From positions 62,001 through 126,000 of the forward strand of contig NZ_LR824569.1 of the NCBI RefSeq assembly GCF_903969135.1: 64,000 nt of DNA, written 5' to 3'. The position numbers and the translations under genes are program-made. The stretch is from Chryseobacterium sp. JV274. Its GTDB lineage: Bacteria; Bacteroidota; Bacteroidia; Flavobacteriales; Weeksellaceae. The stretch's first letter is position 1; every line of letters starts with the position of its first letter. Under the pieces are notes generated by a model, which was not told the DNA's origin, made no database searches, and saw nothing but the letters and a program-made list of their open reading frames with translations. This document shows, one piece after another, positions 35,519 to 44,868 of this stretch.

Positions 35519-36061
35519 TTACAATGCAGTGGCAGTATAAGTTATTTTTTGTGTGTAAGTTCCTTGTGGTTTCCCCAGAAGTACTTTGGATGCATTTTCC
35601 GACGAAATAGAGTAGGCAATATTTAAAGACTGTTTAGTACCTAAACTTGCATTACTCACCAGTACCTGATCAGTTGTAGATAAAGTGACCTCATTCAGAG
35701 TCCCCACCAGACTTCCACCTGGTATTGCCTTTACCTGTAATATATCTACAGGAATTACGTTTGCACCACTTACAAAGTGTGTACCTTCAGATTTTACTTT
35801 TACATCAAAATTTTTGGAGGAAATAATGACTAAACTATTGGGAACGGTCACATTTTTTGATGAGTTATAGTCTTTTGTGCTCCCATAATTAAAATCTACA
35901 GCACCTTCTGACGCATCAGTGCCAATGTCCATTGCAATAACGTCTGCTAAAATAATATTTACGGATGTACTAACCTTCTCAGAATTTTGTGCAAGAACCC
36001 GGTTGGTTCCTATAGTGATTGCTCCCAGGGATAGGGCAGTGATAAAGATTTGCTTTTTCAT
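35519..36061 (-). CDS. Pilin-like subunit (copy 5, most diverged)
   Basis: 180 residues from ATG 36061; a longer frame to 36142 lacks a signal peptide at its start. Signal peptide to 'NRVLAQ', then 'VSTSVNIILADVIAMDIG', 'VDFNYGSTKDYNSSKNVTV' and the end 'GTYTQKITYTATAL' align with the other copies over the whole length. It is clearly related but shares perhaps half its residues. It lacks the TGTAGT block. It may be a minor or initiating subunit; that is inference from its divergence and its place at the head of the array. Confidence 0.68.
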   Translation of the reverse strand: MKKQIFITALSLGAITIGTNRVLAQNSEKVSTSVNIILADVIAMDIGTDASEGAVDFNYGSTKDYNSSKNVTVPNSLVIISSKNFDVKVKSEGTHFVSGANVIPVDILQVKAIPGGSLVGTLNEVTLSTTDQVLVSNASLGTKQSLNIAYSISSENASKVLLGKPQGTYTQKITYTATAL

Positions 36062-36496
36062 GATTAATAAATTTAGTGAGGTGTAATAATATTGTAATTC
36101 AGAATTCATTATAAATCTAATAACATTATCCGACATTACCAAAGCTTTATTGTTATTGATTGACTAATTGTCAGTGTTATAGTTTCGATAATGAAGGATT
36201 AGCTATTATAAAGTAATTTTTTTATTTCATAGAATACTTCACTATCATTTTAGGTGAGATAATGTTAAAAGCTCTGAAAGCCCGGTATATTTGCTGAAAA
36301 GTTTAAAAAAATGAATATCAATTAAGAAAAACAATGGGAAAACCATACAAAATAAACTTTTATAAAGTTAGCAGCTTCATCTTTAAACGACTTAAATTAT
36401 ATTCATTTTCCAATATCTTCTAACGAATTTCTAAATTAATTTGTAAATATTATAAAATGACCTATTTTTAGTATTTTATTACAAAAATACCATTCA
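36062..36496. other. Divergent intergenic region
   Basis: About 430 AT-rich bases between pilin copy 5 (minus) and a hybrid kinase (plus). No gene is seen. No clean TAnnTTTG element or TGTAGT pair was found, so both promoters here must differ from those of copies 1, 3 and 4. Confidence 0.4.
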
Positions 36497-39460
36497 ATGC
36501 CGAAAAAAATTATAAGAAATCTTCAGATAGGAGTAGTGATTTCTTTGATGCTTCTGATTGCTAGTTCCATAGCATCTTATATAAGCATACATAAGCAGAT
36601 GGAGAATAGGGAAGACCTCTTGAAAAGTAAGGAATCTATAAGCTTAGCAAAAGATATCTTAAATACTCTTTTAAATGCTGAGACGGGCAATCGGGGATAT
36701 CAGCTTACCGGCCTGGAAAATTTTCTTGAACCTTTCGATAAAAGTAGGAATGAATATCCGCTGCTTGTTTCTCACAAAGATAGACTTAATCTTAGAGATA
36801 AAGATCAGATTAATATTCTAAATGAACTGCTACATACTTCAGAAATCTTAATGAAAGAATATGTTTTGCTTATTGAGAATCGTAAAAAGGGAATATTAAT
36901 AAGTCCGGAAGAACTTGTACAAAACAAGGAGGCTATGGACAAATGCCGCATGCTCGTTCAGAAATTTGTAAAACTTGAGGAAGTTCAACTTGCCATAAAA
37001 AATGAAGAGCTGAATAAGTCTTCGAAGTGGACTGTTTTATTTATCATCTTTTCTGCGGTTGCAGCCATTGGTGTAACCGTTTTTGTTTATATACAATTAA
37101 AATCTGATCTTATCCGGCGTGGTAAGTTAGAAAGCGATCTGTCTTACACTAAGGAAATGCTTGAAGAAACAGGCTCAGTAGCCCAGGTGGGAGGTTGGGA
37201 AGCCAATATGAAGACAGGAAAGCTGTTCTGGTCTCAAAGTACAAGAGAAATTCACAAAATAGAAAATAATTTCCAGCCTACTTTTGAAAATGCCTTTGAA
37301 TTTTACAAAGGAAAAAGCAGGGAGAGAATAAAATATCTTTTTAACAGGGTAATACAACAAGGAATTCCTTTTGATGAGGAACTTCAGCTTTTACGTAATG
37401 ATGGCGCTACGATTTGGGTAAGAGTAAAAGGTATTCCCGAATTTGAAGATGATACCTGTAAAAGGGTTTTCGGAATCATTCAGGACATTGATGCCTTCAA
37501 AAAAATGTTTTTAGAGGTTACCCGGAAGGAGGCCATAATGCAGTCTTTTGCCACTGATGTTCCTGTTCCTTTGGCCATGTTTGATAAAGATCTTAACTAT
37601 GTTGCTGTAAGCAGCAGATGGAGAGAGGAATTTAGTATGAATAATGTAGATCTTATCGGTAATAATCTTTTCACGATATCACCTAATATTCCCAAAGAAC
37701 GAAAAGATATCTATGACAATGCACTTTTGGGAAAAACGTACATCAACAGTGACTTTATGCTAAAGGTGGAAGGAAAAGAAGAAATTCAGCATTATGACCT
37801 TAAAGTCGGTCCTTGGTATCTTACAAAAGATGAAGTAGGGGGAGTGATTATTTCCATACAGAATATTACAAATGCTGTAAAGATAAATGAAGAACTGAAA
37901 AATGCCAAGGAAACGGCAGATATAGCCAGCAAAGCAAAATCCGAATTTCTGGCCAATATGAGTCATGAGATCAGGACTCCTTTAAATGGAGTTATTGGTT
38001 TTTCAGACCTTCTCCTCACAACACCACTGAATGAAACACAGATGCAATATCTGAATTACATCAATGAGTCAGGGGAAAACCTGCTTAGCATTATCAATGA
38101 TATATTGGATTTTTCTAAAATAGAATCCGGAAAAATGGAGCTTTTGATTGAGAAAACTGATGTTTATGATATGTTAAGCCAGGTCATAAATGTTATTATT
38201 TATCAATCCCAGAAAAAAAATATCGAACTTCTTCTCAATATTGAGCCAGGTCTTCCAAAGATACTTTTTTTGGATGAAGCAAGGTTAAAACAGATTTTGA
38301 TCAATCTTCTGGGAAATGCTGTGAAATTTACAGAAAAGGGAGAGATAGAGCTAAAAGTAGAGAAATTACGCATGGATGATAGTACTATTGTTTTGCGCTT
38401 CTCGGTAAGAGATACGGGGATCGGCATCCCTGTTGAGAAACAGAAATACATTTTTAATGCCTTTACTCAGGAAAACAGTTCCATTAGTAAACGATATGGT
38501 GGAACGGGTCTAGGACTTACTATCTCAAATAATATCCTGGGATATATGGGAAGCCATTTGTCGCTGAGCAGCGTAAAGGAAAAGGGTTCTGTATTTTTCT
38601 TTGACATTGAGATTCCTTACGAGATCTCTCAATTGAGAGAGGAGGATGAAATAACTATTAGAACGGCCTTAGTGGTTGATGATAATGAAACCAATAGGAT
38701 CATTCTTGACCACATGCTTACCTATAAAAATATCAAGTCTACCTTGGCTTCTAATGGGATGGAGGCGTTGGAAATCCTGTTGAAAGGAGAGCGGTTCGAT
38801 GTGATCCTGATGGATTATCATATGCCTGTTATGTCAGGATTGGAAACAATAGATAAAATAACAGGGCTGTTCAATCAGCGAAAAGAGACTTCTCCATTTA
38901 TAGTACTTTCTTCTTCTTCTGAAGAACTGGGCATACTTAATTCAGTTAGAAAAATAGAAAATGCACATTTACTGTTGAAGCCTATCAAATCACATGAACT
39001 ATACAAAACCTTAAAAAAGGTAGACCGAAGTTATGCAGTAGAAATTAGTAAGGATCAGTCTGAGAAAGGTTTGCAGTTATTTGCCCCAGAATTAGAAGTG
39101 CTTTTGGTTGATGATAACGTAGTGAATATGGTCCTGAATAATAGAATAATGAAGTCTCTTGCACCCAGTATACATCTAACGGAAGCCGTCAATGGGCTGC
39201 AGGCTTTGGAAGAATGCAGGAAAAAGCATTTTTCCATTATCTTGATGGATGTACAGATGCCAATCATGAGTGGTATTGAGGCAACACGAAATATAAGAAT
39301 GCTGCCGGGATATGAAAATATACCTATCATAGGCGTTACAGCTGGAAATGTGCTGGGTGAAAAAGAAAAGTGTCTGGAAGCCGGAATGAATGATTTCCTT
39401 CCCAAGCCTATCAGGCAGAAAGACCTTGTTGAAGTACTCAAAAAATATATTAATGTTTAG
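36497..39460 (+). CDS. Membrane hybrid histidine kinase (CHASE3-PAS-kinase-two receivers)
   Basis: A 987-residue hybrid kinase. TM1 lies at about residues 10-30, then a periplasmic CHASE3-like helical domain ('ILNTLLNAETGNRGYQLTG'), TM2 at about 178-200, and two PAS-type domains. The dimerisation domain has phospho-His H490 ('[16 protein letters not shown]') and is followed by the ATPase ('NLLGNAVKFTEKG', 'DTGIGIP', 'GGTGLGLTIS'). The two receivers have 'VVDDNETN', 'ILMDYHMPVMSG' and 'LVDDNVVN', 'ILMDVQMPIMSG'. From the kinase core onwards it resembles the hybrid kinase at 25275-27272. It lacks DNA-binding and HPt domains. It is divergent from the pilin array and probably senses an envelope signal for it. 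Confidence 0.92.
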   Translation: MPKKIIRNLQIGVVISLMLLIASSIASYISIHKQMENREDLLKSKESISLAKDILNTLLNAETGNRGYQLTGLENFLEPFDKSRNEYPLLVSHKDRLNLRDKDQINILNELLHTSEILMKEYVLLIENRKKGILISPEELVQNKEAMDKCRMLVQKFVKLEEVQLAIKNEELNKSSKWTVLFIIFSAVAAIGVTVFVYIQLKSDLIRRGKLESDLSYTKEMLEETGSVAQVGGWEANMKTGKLFWSQSTREIHKIENNFQPTFENAFEFYKGKSRERIKYLFNRVIQQGIPFDEELQLLRNDGATIWVRVKGIPEFEDDTCKRVFGIIQDIDAFKKMFLEVTRKEAIMQSFATDVPVPLAMFDKDLNYVAVSSRWREEFSMNNVDLIGNNLFTISPNIPKERKDIYDNALLGKTYINSDFMLKVEGKEEIQHYDLKVGPWYLTKDEVGGVIISIQNITNAVKINEELKNAKETADIASKAKSEFLANMSHEIRTPLNGVIGFSDLLLTTPLNETQMQYLNYINESGENLLSIINDILDFSKIESGKMELLIEKTDVYDMLSQVINVIIYQSQKKNIELLLNIEPGLPKILFLDEARLKQILINLLGNAVKFTEKGEIELKVEKLRMDDSTIVLRFSVRDTGIGIPVEKQKYIFNAFTQENSSISKRYGGTGLGLTISNNILGYMGSHLSLSSVKEKGSVFFFDIEIPYEISQLREEDEITIRTALVVDDNETNRIILDHMLTYKNIKSTLASNGMEALEILLKGERFDVILMDYHMPVMSGLETIDKITGLFNQRKETSPFIVLSSSSEELGILNSVRKIENAHLLLKPIKSHELYKTLKKVDRSYAVEISKDQSEKGLQLFAPELEVLLVDDNVVNMVLNNRIMKSLAPSIHLTEAVNGLQALEECRKKHFSIILMDVQMPIMSGIEATRNIRMLPGYENIPIIGVTAGNVLGEKEKCLEAGMNDFLPKPIRQKDLVEVLKKYINV

Positions 39461-39531
39461 GACTTATAAAAAATGGGCTCAATTTCTTCTGTTAATATCA
39501 TGTGACAACATATTTTAAATGTACCAGATAT

Positions 39532-40713
39532 AACCTTTATCTAAAACATCAGTTTTCGGTTATATTAATAAAATTACTGAGGATGGCAAATATAAGTTTA
39601 TTGAGCCTAAAGAACCTGAAGCTTCAATAATACGCTATTTCTTTAATGAAATAGCAAAAGGAATTGAAGCTCCTGAAACTATACGTCGACAGCTTTCAGA
39701 AAAGGGAGTAAAAATTTTGAGTAATCAAGCCTTTCATGTTGCAATAAGAAATCCAGTGTATTGTGGTAAAATATTTATAAAGAAATATCGGGATGAAGAA
39801 GCTCACTATGTAAAATCTTTACATGCTCCTCTTATAAGAGAGACACTATTTAATAAAGTTCAGTTAATTTTAGAAGGCAATAAAAGAAAAATCCGAAAGT
39901 ATATAAAATTTAGTTCTGCTGATGTTTTCTCATTGAGAGGTTTCTTGATTTGTCCAAAATGTGGAAAAATTTAACTGCCAGCGGTTCAAAGGGAAGTCAG
40001 AAAGTATATTATTACTATCATTGTAAATCATCTTGTGGATTTAGGCAAAGTGCTGAACTTACCAATAATCTTTTTGTTGAGGAATTAAAGAAATATGAGT
40101 TTCTTCCTTCAGTTCAAAAAATCTTACAAAATATTCTACTAACAGCCTATAAAAAGTATAATAACAAAGCTGATGATAGAAGAAAAAGAATAATTTCTGA
40201 AATAGAGACTTATAATGCTAAGATAGCTCTTACACGAGAAAAATTATTAGCGGAAAAGATTGAGGATGAAGATTATATGATCATTAAAGCACAGTCTAAA
40301 CAAAAAATTGAAATTCTTGAAAATGAACTTCATGCTCGTTTAGTTGCGACTCGTAATCCCGAAAAAGTTGATGATCGCTTAAACAAGGCTCATTATCAGT
40401 TATATCTAACGTATCATTATTATACCAATCAAGTAGTGTAGAAGCAAAAAGAAAAATAATTAGTTCGATATATCCAGAAAATCTTGAATTTACAGGAATT
40501 GAATATCGAACTACCAGAGTAAATTCAGTATTAAGAAGTATATCTCTTGTAACCAATGCGTTAGGTGATGTGAATAATAAAAAAAATGATAAGAAAACAG
40601 CTTATCCCTGTCTGGCAGCCCCAACGGATGATTTCTCGAATTTTTTTAAAGAAGATTTATTGCGAATAGAAAGTATATATGAATATTTTGATTCTAGAAA
40701 TAAACAGGTTTAA
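39532..40713 (+). pseudogene. Serine recombinase pseudogene (catalytic domain lost, two frameshifts)
   Basis: The central and C-terminal parts of a large serine recombinase remain. They include the 'recombinase' DNA-binding domain ('YFFNEIAKGIEAPETIRRQLSEKGVKI', 'AIRNPVYCGKIFI'), a zinc ribbon ('CPKCGKN...CKSSCGF') and the coiled coil. The N-terminal resolvase domain with the catalytic Ser is absent. A one-base loss in an A-run near 39970 breaks the frame inside the ribbon. A second shift near 40390 separates the last part, which ends at TAA 40711. It is a relic of an integrated element. Confidence 0.8.
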
Positions 40714-41148
40714 CCTCAAAATTTATATAAACGTCCCGTCCTGAAATAAGTTGACAATTAATCAACTTATTTAAAAGTGAAAAATGAACACAAAAAGACT
40801 ACAGCATTGGCTTTAAATTGAGAATAGTTTCTCAGGTCGAAAATGGCGGTTAAACCCATAAACAGACCCAAAAGGAATATGGCATAAACAAATTTCTTCC
40901 CAAAGATGTCCTTCAATTATTCCGTTAATTTTGGTTTTTGAAAAATATTATATATGCCATAATAATTTGGAAATATAATTAGAAAATAATTAATTTTTAA
41001 ATTAAGCAGGTATAGGAAAAAAATTAGCCTCCGCCGTACTCGGAGCTGTACTTTTTGGTATTGCTACATTAAAGACTGGAAATATAGCCCTGTCTACAGG
41101 ATTACATTTTGCATGGAACTCACTACATTGGATTATTTACTGATTTAT
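40714..41148. other. Decayed DNA with gene fragments
   Basis: This stretch holds an inverted repeat AATAAGTTGA/TCAACTTATT (40745-40771). A 49-codon minus-strand frame (40767-40916) is hydrophobic ('FVYAIFLLGLFMGLTAIF') and of unknown family. A CPBP protease fragment lies at 41006-41143. Together with the recombinase relic it marks a site of past insertion and loss. Confidence 0.45.
41006..41143 (+). pseudogene. CPBP (CAAX-like) intramembrane protease fragment
   Basis: 45 codons in frame encode 'LASAVLGAVLFGIATLKTG' then 'NIALSTGLHFAWNSLHWIIY', which match the last conserved part of CPBP-family proteases (GLHFAWN is the hallmark third motif). The rest of the gene is missing; a stop codon lies just upstream. 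It is not a working gene. Confidence 0.6.
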
Positions 41149-42444
41149 TTAGATAGTAAAAAACATAGCAACTGATGCTGCAGCCATGAAGAAAAATGTT
41201 GCCCATAACAAACTTTTTGACAGCCACCTGCTTTTGAATTCTCCCATAATATGCTCACTTGCAGATATCCGGATAATCAGAAACAAGAGAGGTACCGCTG
41301 CTACACCATTGAGAACTGCTGTGTAAACAAGGGCTTTCACTGGATTAATCCCAATAAAATTCATACACAGGCCAATAAATGTAGAAATAATAATGACCAT
41401 ATAAAAGCCTTTTGCTTTTGTAAATTTAAGATCTAAACTTGCATTCCAGTTGAGAGCTTCCGAAACTGCATAAGATGCTGATCCTGATAGAACAGGCACT
41501 GCAAGTAATCCTAATCCAATGATTCCAATGGCAAATATAATTTTTGATATCAATCCGGAATTTGGAAATGATTGAACTAAAGGTTCTAAAGCCTTTGCTG
41601 CATCAGCGGCAGTATTAATATCTATTATATGGGCGCTGTGTAAAACGGTTCCTCCGACCAAAATAATACACCATGTAGTAAATTCAGAGATAATCATGCC
41701 TATATTATTATCTTTTCTCATCGCATGAATATGATGCCACCCGATTCTTGGCTTTCCATCTTGAATCAGACCTCTTTTATTTTCTTCTTCCACTTCTTGA
41801 GACGCTTGCCAAAAGAACATATAGGGCGTAATCGTCGTCCCAAATACCCCAGTGATTATGAACAGAAAATTGAAAGAAAATTCAAAATGAGGAACCATAG
41901 AGGCTTTTAATATTTCTTTCCAAGGCTGATCAATCATGAAAGCTGTAAGAGGGTAGGCAAGGAGTGATAATGCCAGCCATTTGAGAACTTTTGAATATAC
42001 GCGATAACTGGTGAAGACCTCTAAAGTAAGTATGCTAACAGTAAAAAACAGCATTAGGATAACAATATCGGCAGGAATAATTAATTGTGCCGCTGCCGCC
42101 ATAGCTCCGATATCCGCTCCTATATTAATTGTATTAGCAATGACAACCAATCCTACAGAAGTATAGAGTATTTTTTTGCTATAATGCTCTTTGATAACTC
42201 CTGTTAATCCTTTACCAGTAACCATTCCTATTCTTGCACAGGCTTCCTGTACTGCAGTCATAAATGGGAGCATATAGAGTGCGGTCCATAGCTGCCCATA
42301 ACCGAATTGAGCCCCGGTCTGGGAGTATGTAGCAATTCCTGAAGGATCATCATCAGCAGCTCCTGTTGTCAGTCCAGGACCTAGTAGTCCGAAAAATTTT
42401 TTGATTTTTTTGCTTTGGTTTTGAACATTATGCTTAACGGACAT
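41149..42444 (-). CDS. NRAMP-related metal transporter with altered ion-site motifs
   Basis: A 431-residue inner-membrane protein with about eleven hydrophobic segments. 'FGLLGPGLTTGAADDDPSGIATYSQTGAQFGY' fits TM1 of NRAMP transporters and 'GVFGTTITPYMFFWQASQEVEEE' fits TM6. In canonical NRAMP the metal site uses DPGN in TM1 and the Met of MPH in TM6. Here the sequences read DPSG and TPY, so the Asn and the metal-selective Met appear to be lost. That suggests a relative with different ion preference, perhaps a harder ion such as Mg2+; this is inference. The gene stands alone. Confidence 0.82.
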   Translation of the reverse strand: MSVKHNVQNQSKKIKKFFGLLGPGLTTGAADDDPSGIATYSQTGAQFGYGQLWTALYMLPFMTAVQEACARIGMVTGKGLTGVIKEHYSKKILYTSVGLVVIANTINIGADIGAMAAAAQLIIPADIVILMLFFTVSILTLEVFTSYRVYSKVLKWLALSLLAYPLTAFMIDQPWKEILKASMVPHFEFSFNFLFIITGVFGTTITPYMFFWQASQEVEEENKRGLIQDGKPRIGWHHIHAMRKDNNIGMIISEFTTWCIILVGGTVLHSAHIIDINTAADAAKALEPLVQSFPNSGLISKIIFAIGIIGLGLLAVPVLSGSASYAVSEALNWNASLDLKFTKAKGFYMVIIISTFIGLCMNFIGINPVKALVYTAVLNGVAAVPLLFLIIRISASEHIMGEFKSRWLSKSLLWATFFFMAAASVAMFFTI

Positions 42445-42902
42445 AATTAAATAGTTTTTAGGGATACAATATACTATTAAAGGGAACTAATTGGTATATT
42501 TTTTATAGCAAATCGCAGTCCTTAATTTTATATAGTAAAATAGCTCTTTCCATAGTTAAGAAAGTCTTGCAAATGTCCATAACAATCATCTTACAGTGTT
42601 TTTTAAAGATCTTGGCATTCATTGATTCTAATTAAAGATCTATATACTGGTGATCTCTAGCGGTATTGTAAAAAATTAATTTAAAATTATTATTGTTTAG
42701 TATAAAATTAATTTATATTGTTTTTTTTAATGAATATAATGATATAAATTGAAAAAAAATAATATATTGTATATTTAAGGTCAAAAAGTGTATGAAAAAA
42801 ATAATACTATCTTCTTTCAGTAACTATAAATATTGTTCAGAATCAACTGTACTGGATAAACATTCCTTATCAATAAATGGAGTAAAAACAACTTTGTAAA
42901 GT
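42445..42902. other. Very AT-rich intergenic region with a tiny frame
   Basis: No clear gene. A 35-codon plus-strand frame (42792-42899), starting 'MKKIILSSFSNYKYCSES', ends three bases before the next gene. It could be a small peptide or chance. No operator or terminator is obvious. Confidence 0.3.
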
Positions 42903-44348
42903 ATGAATTCAACTTTATTTATTGGTATGATTTATTTTAGAAAAGTACTTTTTTTAGGGATCATTTTTTCTTTTTTAGAGTACAAGTCACAATCCAAGAT
43001 ACATGATATTGACAGCTTGCAGACAGAGGGTTTTGGTAAACTGCTGAAAAATGGTGATTTTAAAAAAATAATTTTACAAGAAAGAAAGTACCTTGAAGTA
43101 GCCAGGAAAAAGAACTATAAAAAAGGAGAAATAAGAGGGAACATTAATATTGCTTATGCTCTGACTGTATTTAAGAAAAATAAAACGAGTCTGGATTTTT
43201 TAGAAATTGCTAAAAAAGAGCTCGATAAAGATCAAGATAATAATCTTTTAGAGTACCTATATTTTGTCTATGGAGTCAATTATAATTTACTTCATATGCA
43301 TTCACAAGCAATAAGAAGTTTTGATGTTGCATTTGAATACGCACAAAGAATCGAAGATAAAAAGACGAGGGAGAAGAGATTATATAATATCTATGATTGG
43401 AAAAGAAATAGCTTTCAGGTATTAGGGATGATGGATTCAGTATATAGCAATGAAAAAAAGTGCATGCAGTCTCCAATGCCCATGCTTTTTATAACTATTG
43501 CCAACAGACATTTTCAAAACCAAAATATTGATTCAGCTGAATTTTTTATTAATAAAGCTAATGACTTATTGTTTGTAAAAGAGATTCCCATCGAAGGAAA
43601 GGCTAATGTCTTGCGGGCCTTCGGCAAACTCAACATCAAAAAAAAACATTATGATAAAGCGTTGAATTATCTGTTTAATTCATTAAAAATTACTAGTAAA
43701 GCCAATCTACGAAAAAGAAATTTGGAATCATATGAATTAATTTCTGAAGCTTATAAGGGACTTAATGATAAGGAAAAAGAACAAGAATTTGTATTGAAGT
43801 ACTCTCAGCTACGTGATAGTCTAAGAACTGAGGAAGAAACTGTTACCAACATTGTAATTGAAAAAATTCTTGATGAGGAGTTGAAAAAAGAAAAAGGTAA
43901 TAAATATTATTTTTACTATATTATTATAAGTATTTTAGTCATGAGTATCGTAGCTATTTACTTGATCCGTGATGAGTTAAAAAAACGAGAAAAGCTAAAA
44001 GATTTTTTAATAGATCAAAAAGTGCAGGAATCTCAAGAACTCAGAAAAAAGCTTAGCAATGTCCATGATGAACTGATTCAACTTGTAAAAAATTCTGATC
44101 CTTCTTTTATGAATCGTTTTAGGGAATTGTATCCTGAATTTTGTAATAATCTAACTTCGAAGTATAATCATCTTACTTTAAATGATTTAAGATTATGTGC
44201 TTTTATCAAATTAAACTTTTCCAATAAGCAAATTGCTGATTATGACCATATATCACTAAGGACTGTTGAATCTAAAAAATACAGGCTAAGAAAGAAACTT
44301 GAGCTACCAAAGGAGATCGATTTTAATAAATGGATTTTGGAGCATTAA
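42903..44348 (+). CDS. TPR-containing transmembrane HTH regulator
   Basis: A 481-residue protein of a Bacteroidota regulator type. A hydrophobic N-terminus (signal or anchor, about residues 10-26) is followed by helical tetratricopeptide-like repeats (about 60-310, for example 'GKLNIKKKHYDKALNYLFNSLKIT'). One membrane segment lies near 340-358 ('YYFYYIIISILVMSIVAIYLI'), then a coiled coil and a C-terminal LuxR-like helix-turn-helix ('LTLNDLRLCAFIKLNFSNKQIADYDHISLRTVESKKYRLRKKL'). TPRs lie outside and the DNA-binding end inside. Start may be ATG 42903 or ATG 42927. Its targets may be the surface-protein genes downstream, by proximity only. Confidence 0.8.
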   Translation: MNSTLFIGMIYFRKVLFLGIIFSFLEYKSQSKIHDIDSLQTEGFGKLLKNGDFKKIILQERKYLEVARKKNYKKGEIRGNINIAYALTVFKKNKTSLDFLEIAKKELDKDQDNNLLEYLYFVYGVNYNLLHMHSQAIRSFDVAFEYAQRIEDKKTREKRLYNIYDWKRNSFQVLGMMDSVYSNEKKCMQSPMPMLFITIANRHFQNQNIDSAEFFINKANDLLFVKEIPIEGKANVLRAFGKLNIKKKHYDKALNYLFNSLKITSKANLRKRNLESYELISEAYKGLNDKEKEQEFVLKYSQLRDSLRTEEETVTNIVIEKILDEELKKEKGNKYYFYYIIISILVMSIVAIYLIRDELKKREKLKDFLIDQKVQESQELRKKLSNVHDELIQLVKNSDPSFMNRFRELYPEFCNNLTSKYNHLTLNDLRLCAFIKLNFSNKQIADYDHISLRTVESKKYRLRKKLELPKEIDFNKWILEH

Positions 44349-44868
44349 TTTTATCAATGCAACGGTTCATGTCTCACGTGTAAAACTGTATGACGAATTG
44401 TATCTTAGGCAAGATCAGTTTTTGAGAAAACGTTTTACCGATGCTTCCCGCATTACTTTTGGTCTACTCAGACTGAGATAGATTATATTGCTTCATAAAA
44501 TATTCAGTATATACTTATCTATTTCATATTTTGTAGAAACTATATTTTGATCATACAATGTATTAATTTGTAACCTTACTGCTGCAATTATGTGGTTTGG
44601 GGTATTCCTTCTATTGAATTAATCCTTATAGTTTGAAAAGAAAGTATTCATTGGTTTAAGTTTAAGTTACACGTATTCAGTTATTTATTTATTGCAGTAC
44701 AAATGCAGTGCAGATCTTTTTGTGATATTACAATACATTTGACAAGAAAATGTAAGCATGTCATTAGGTTCCCTTTTCCATATCTATTCTATAATATTTT
44801 TATATAAATAGACCAAGATAGATTTACTTTTTTATATCCCATATTTTACAAACTCTAAAACAGCATAT
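44349..44868. other. Intergenic region without recognisable feature
   Basis: About 520 AT-rich bases. I see no credible gene, hairpin or promoter match. Short open frames here overlap the previous gene or lack a start. Confidence 0.4.

Noticed and set aside
33170..36061. Pilin-like proteins as type V (FimA/Mfa) pilins
   Set aside because: They are about 180 residues, lack a lipobox and the long propeptide of type V pilins, and lie with a PapD-like chaperone.
40745..40771. Inverted repeat as the end of an intact insertion sequence
   Set aside because: No transposase and no matching second end are found nearby; it is more likely a hairpin in decayed DNA.
44299..44481. 60-codon frame at the end of the TPR-HTH gene
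   Set aside because: It overlaps the gene's C-terminus in another frame and shows no domain or start signal.
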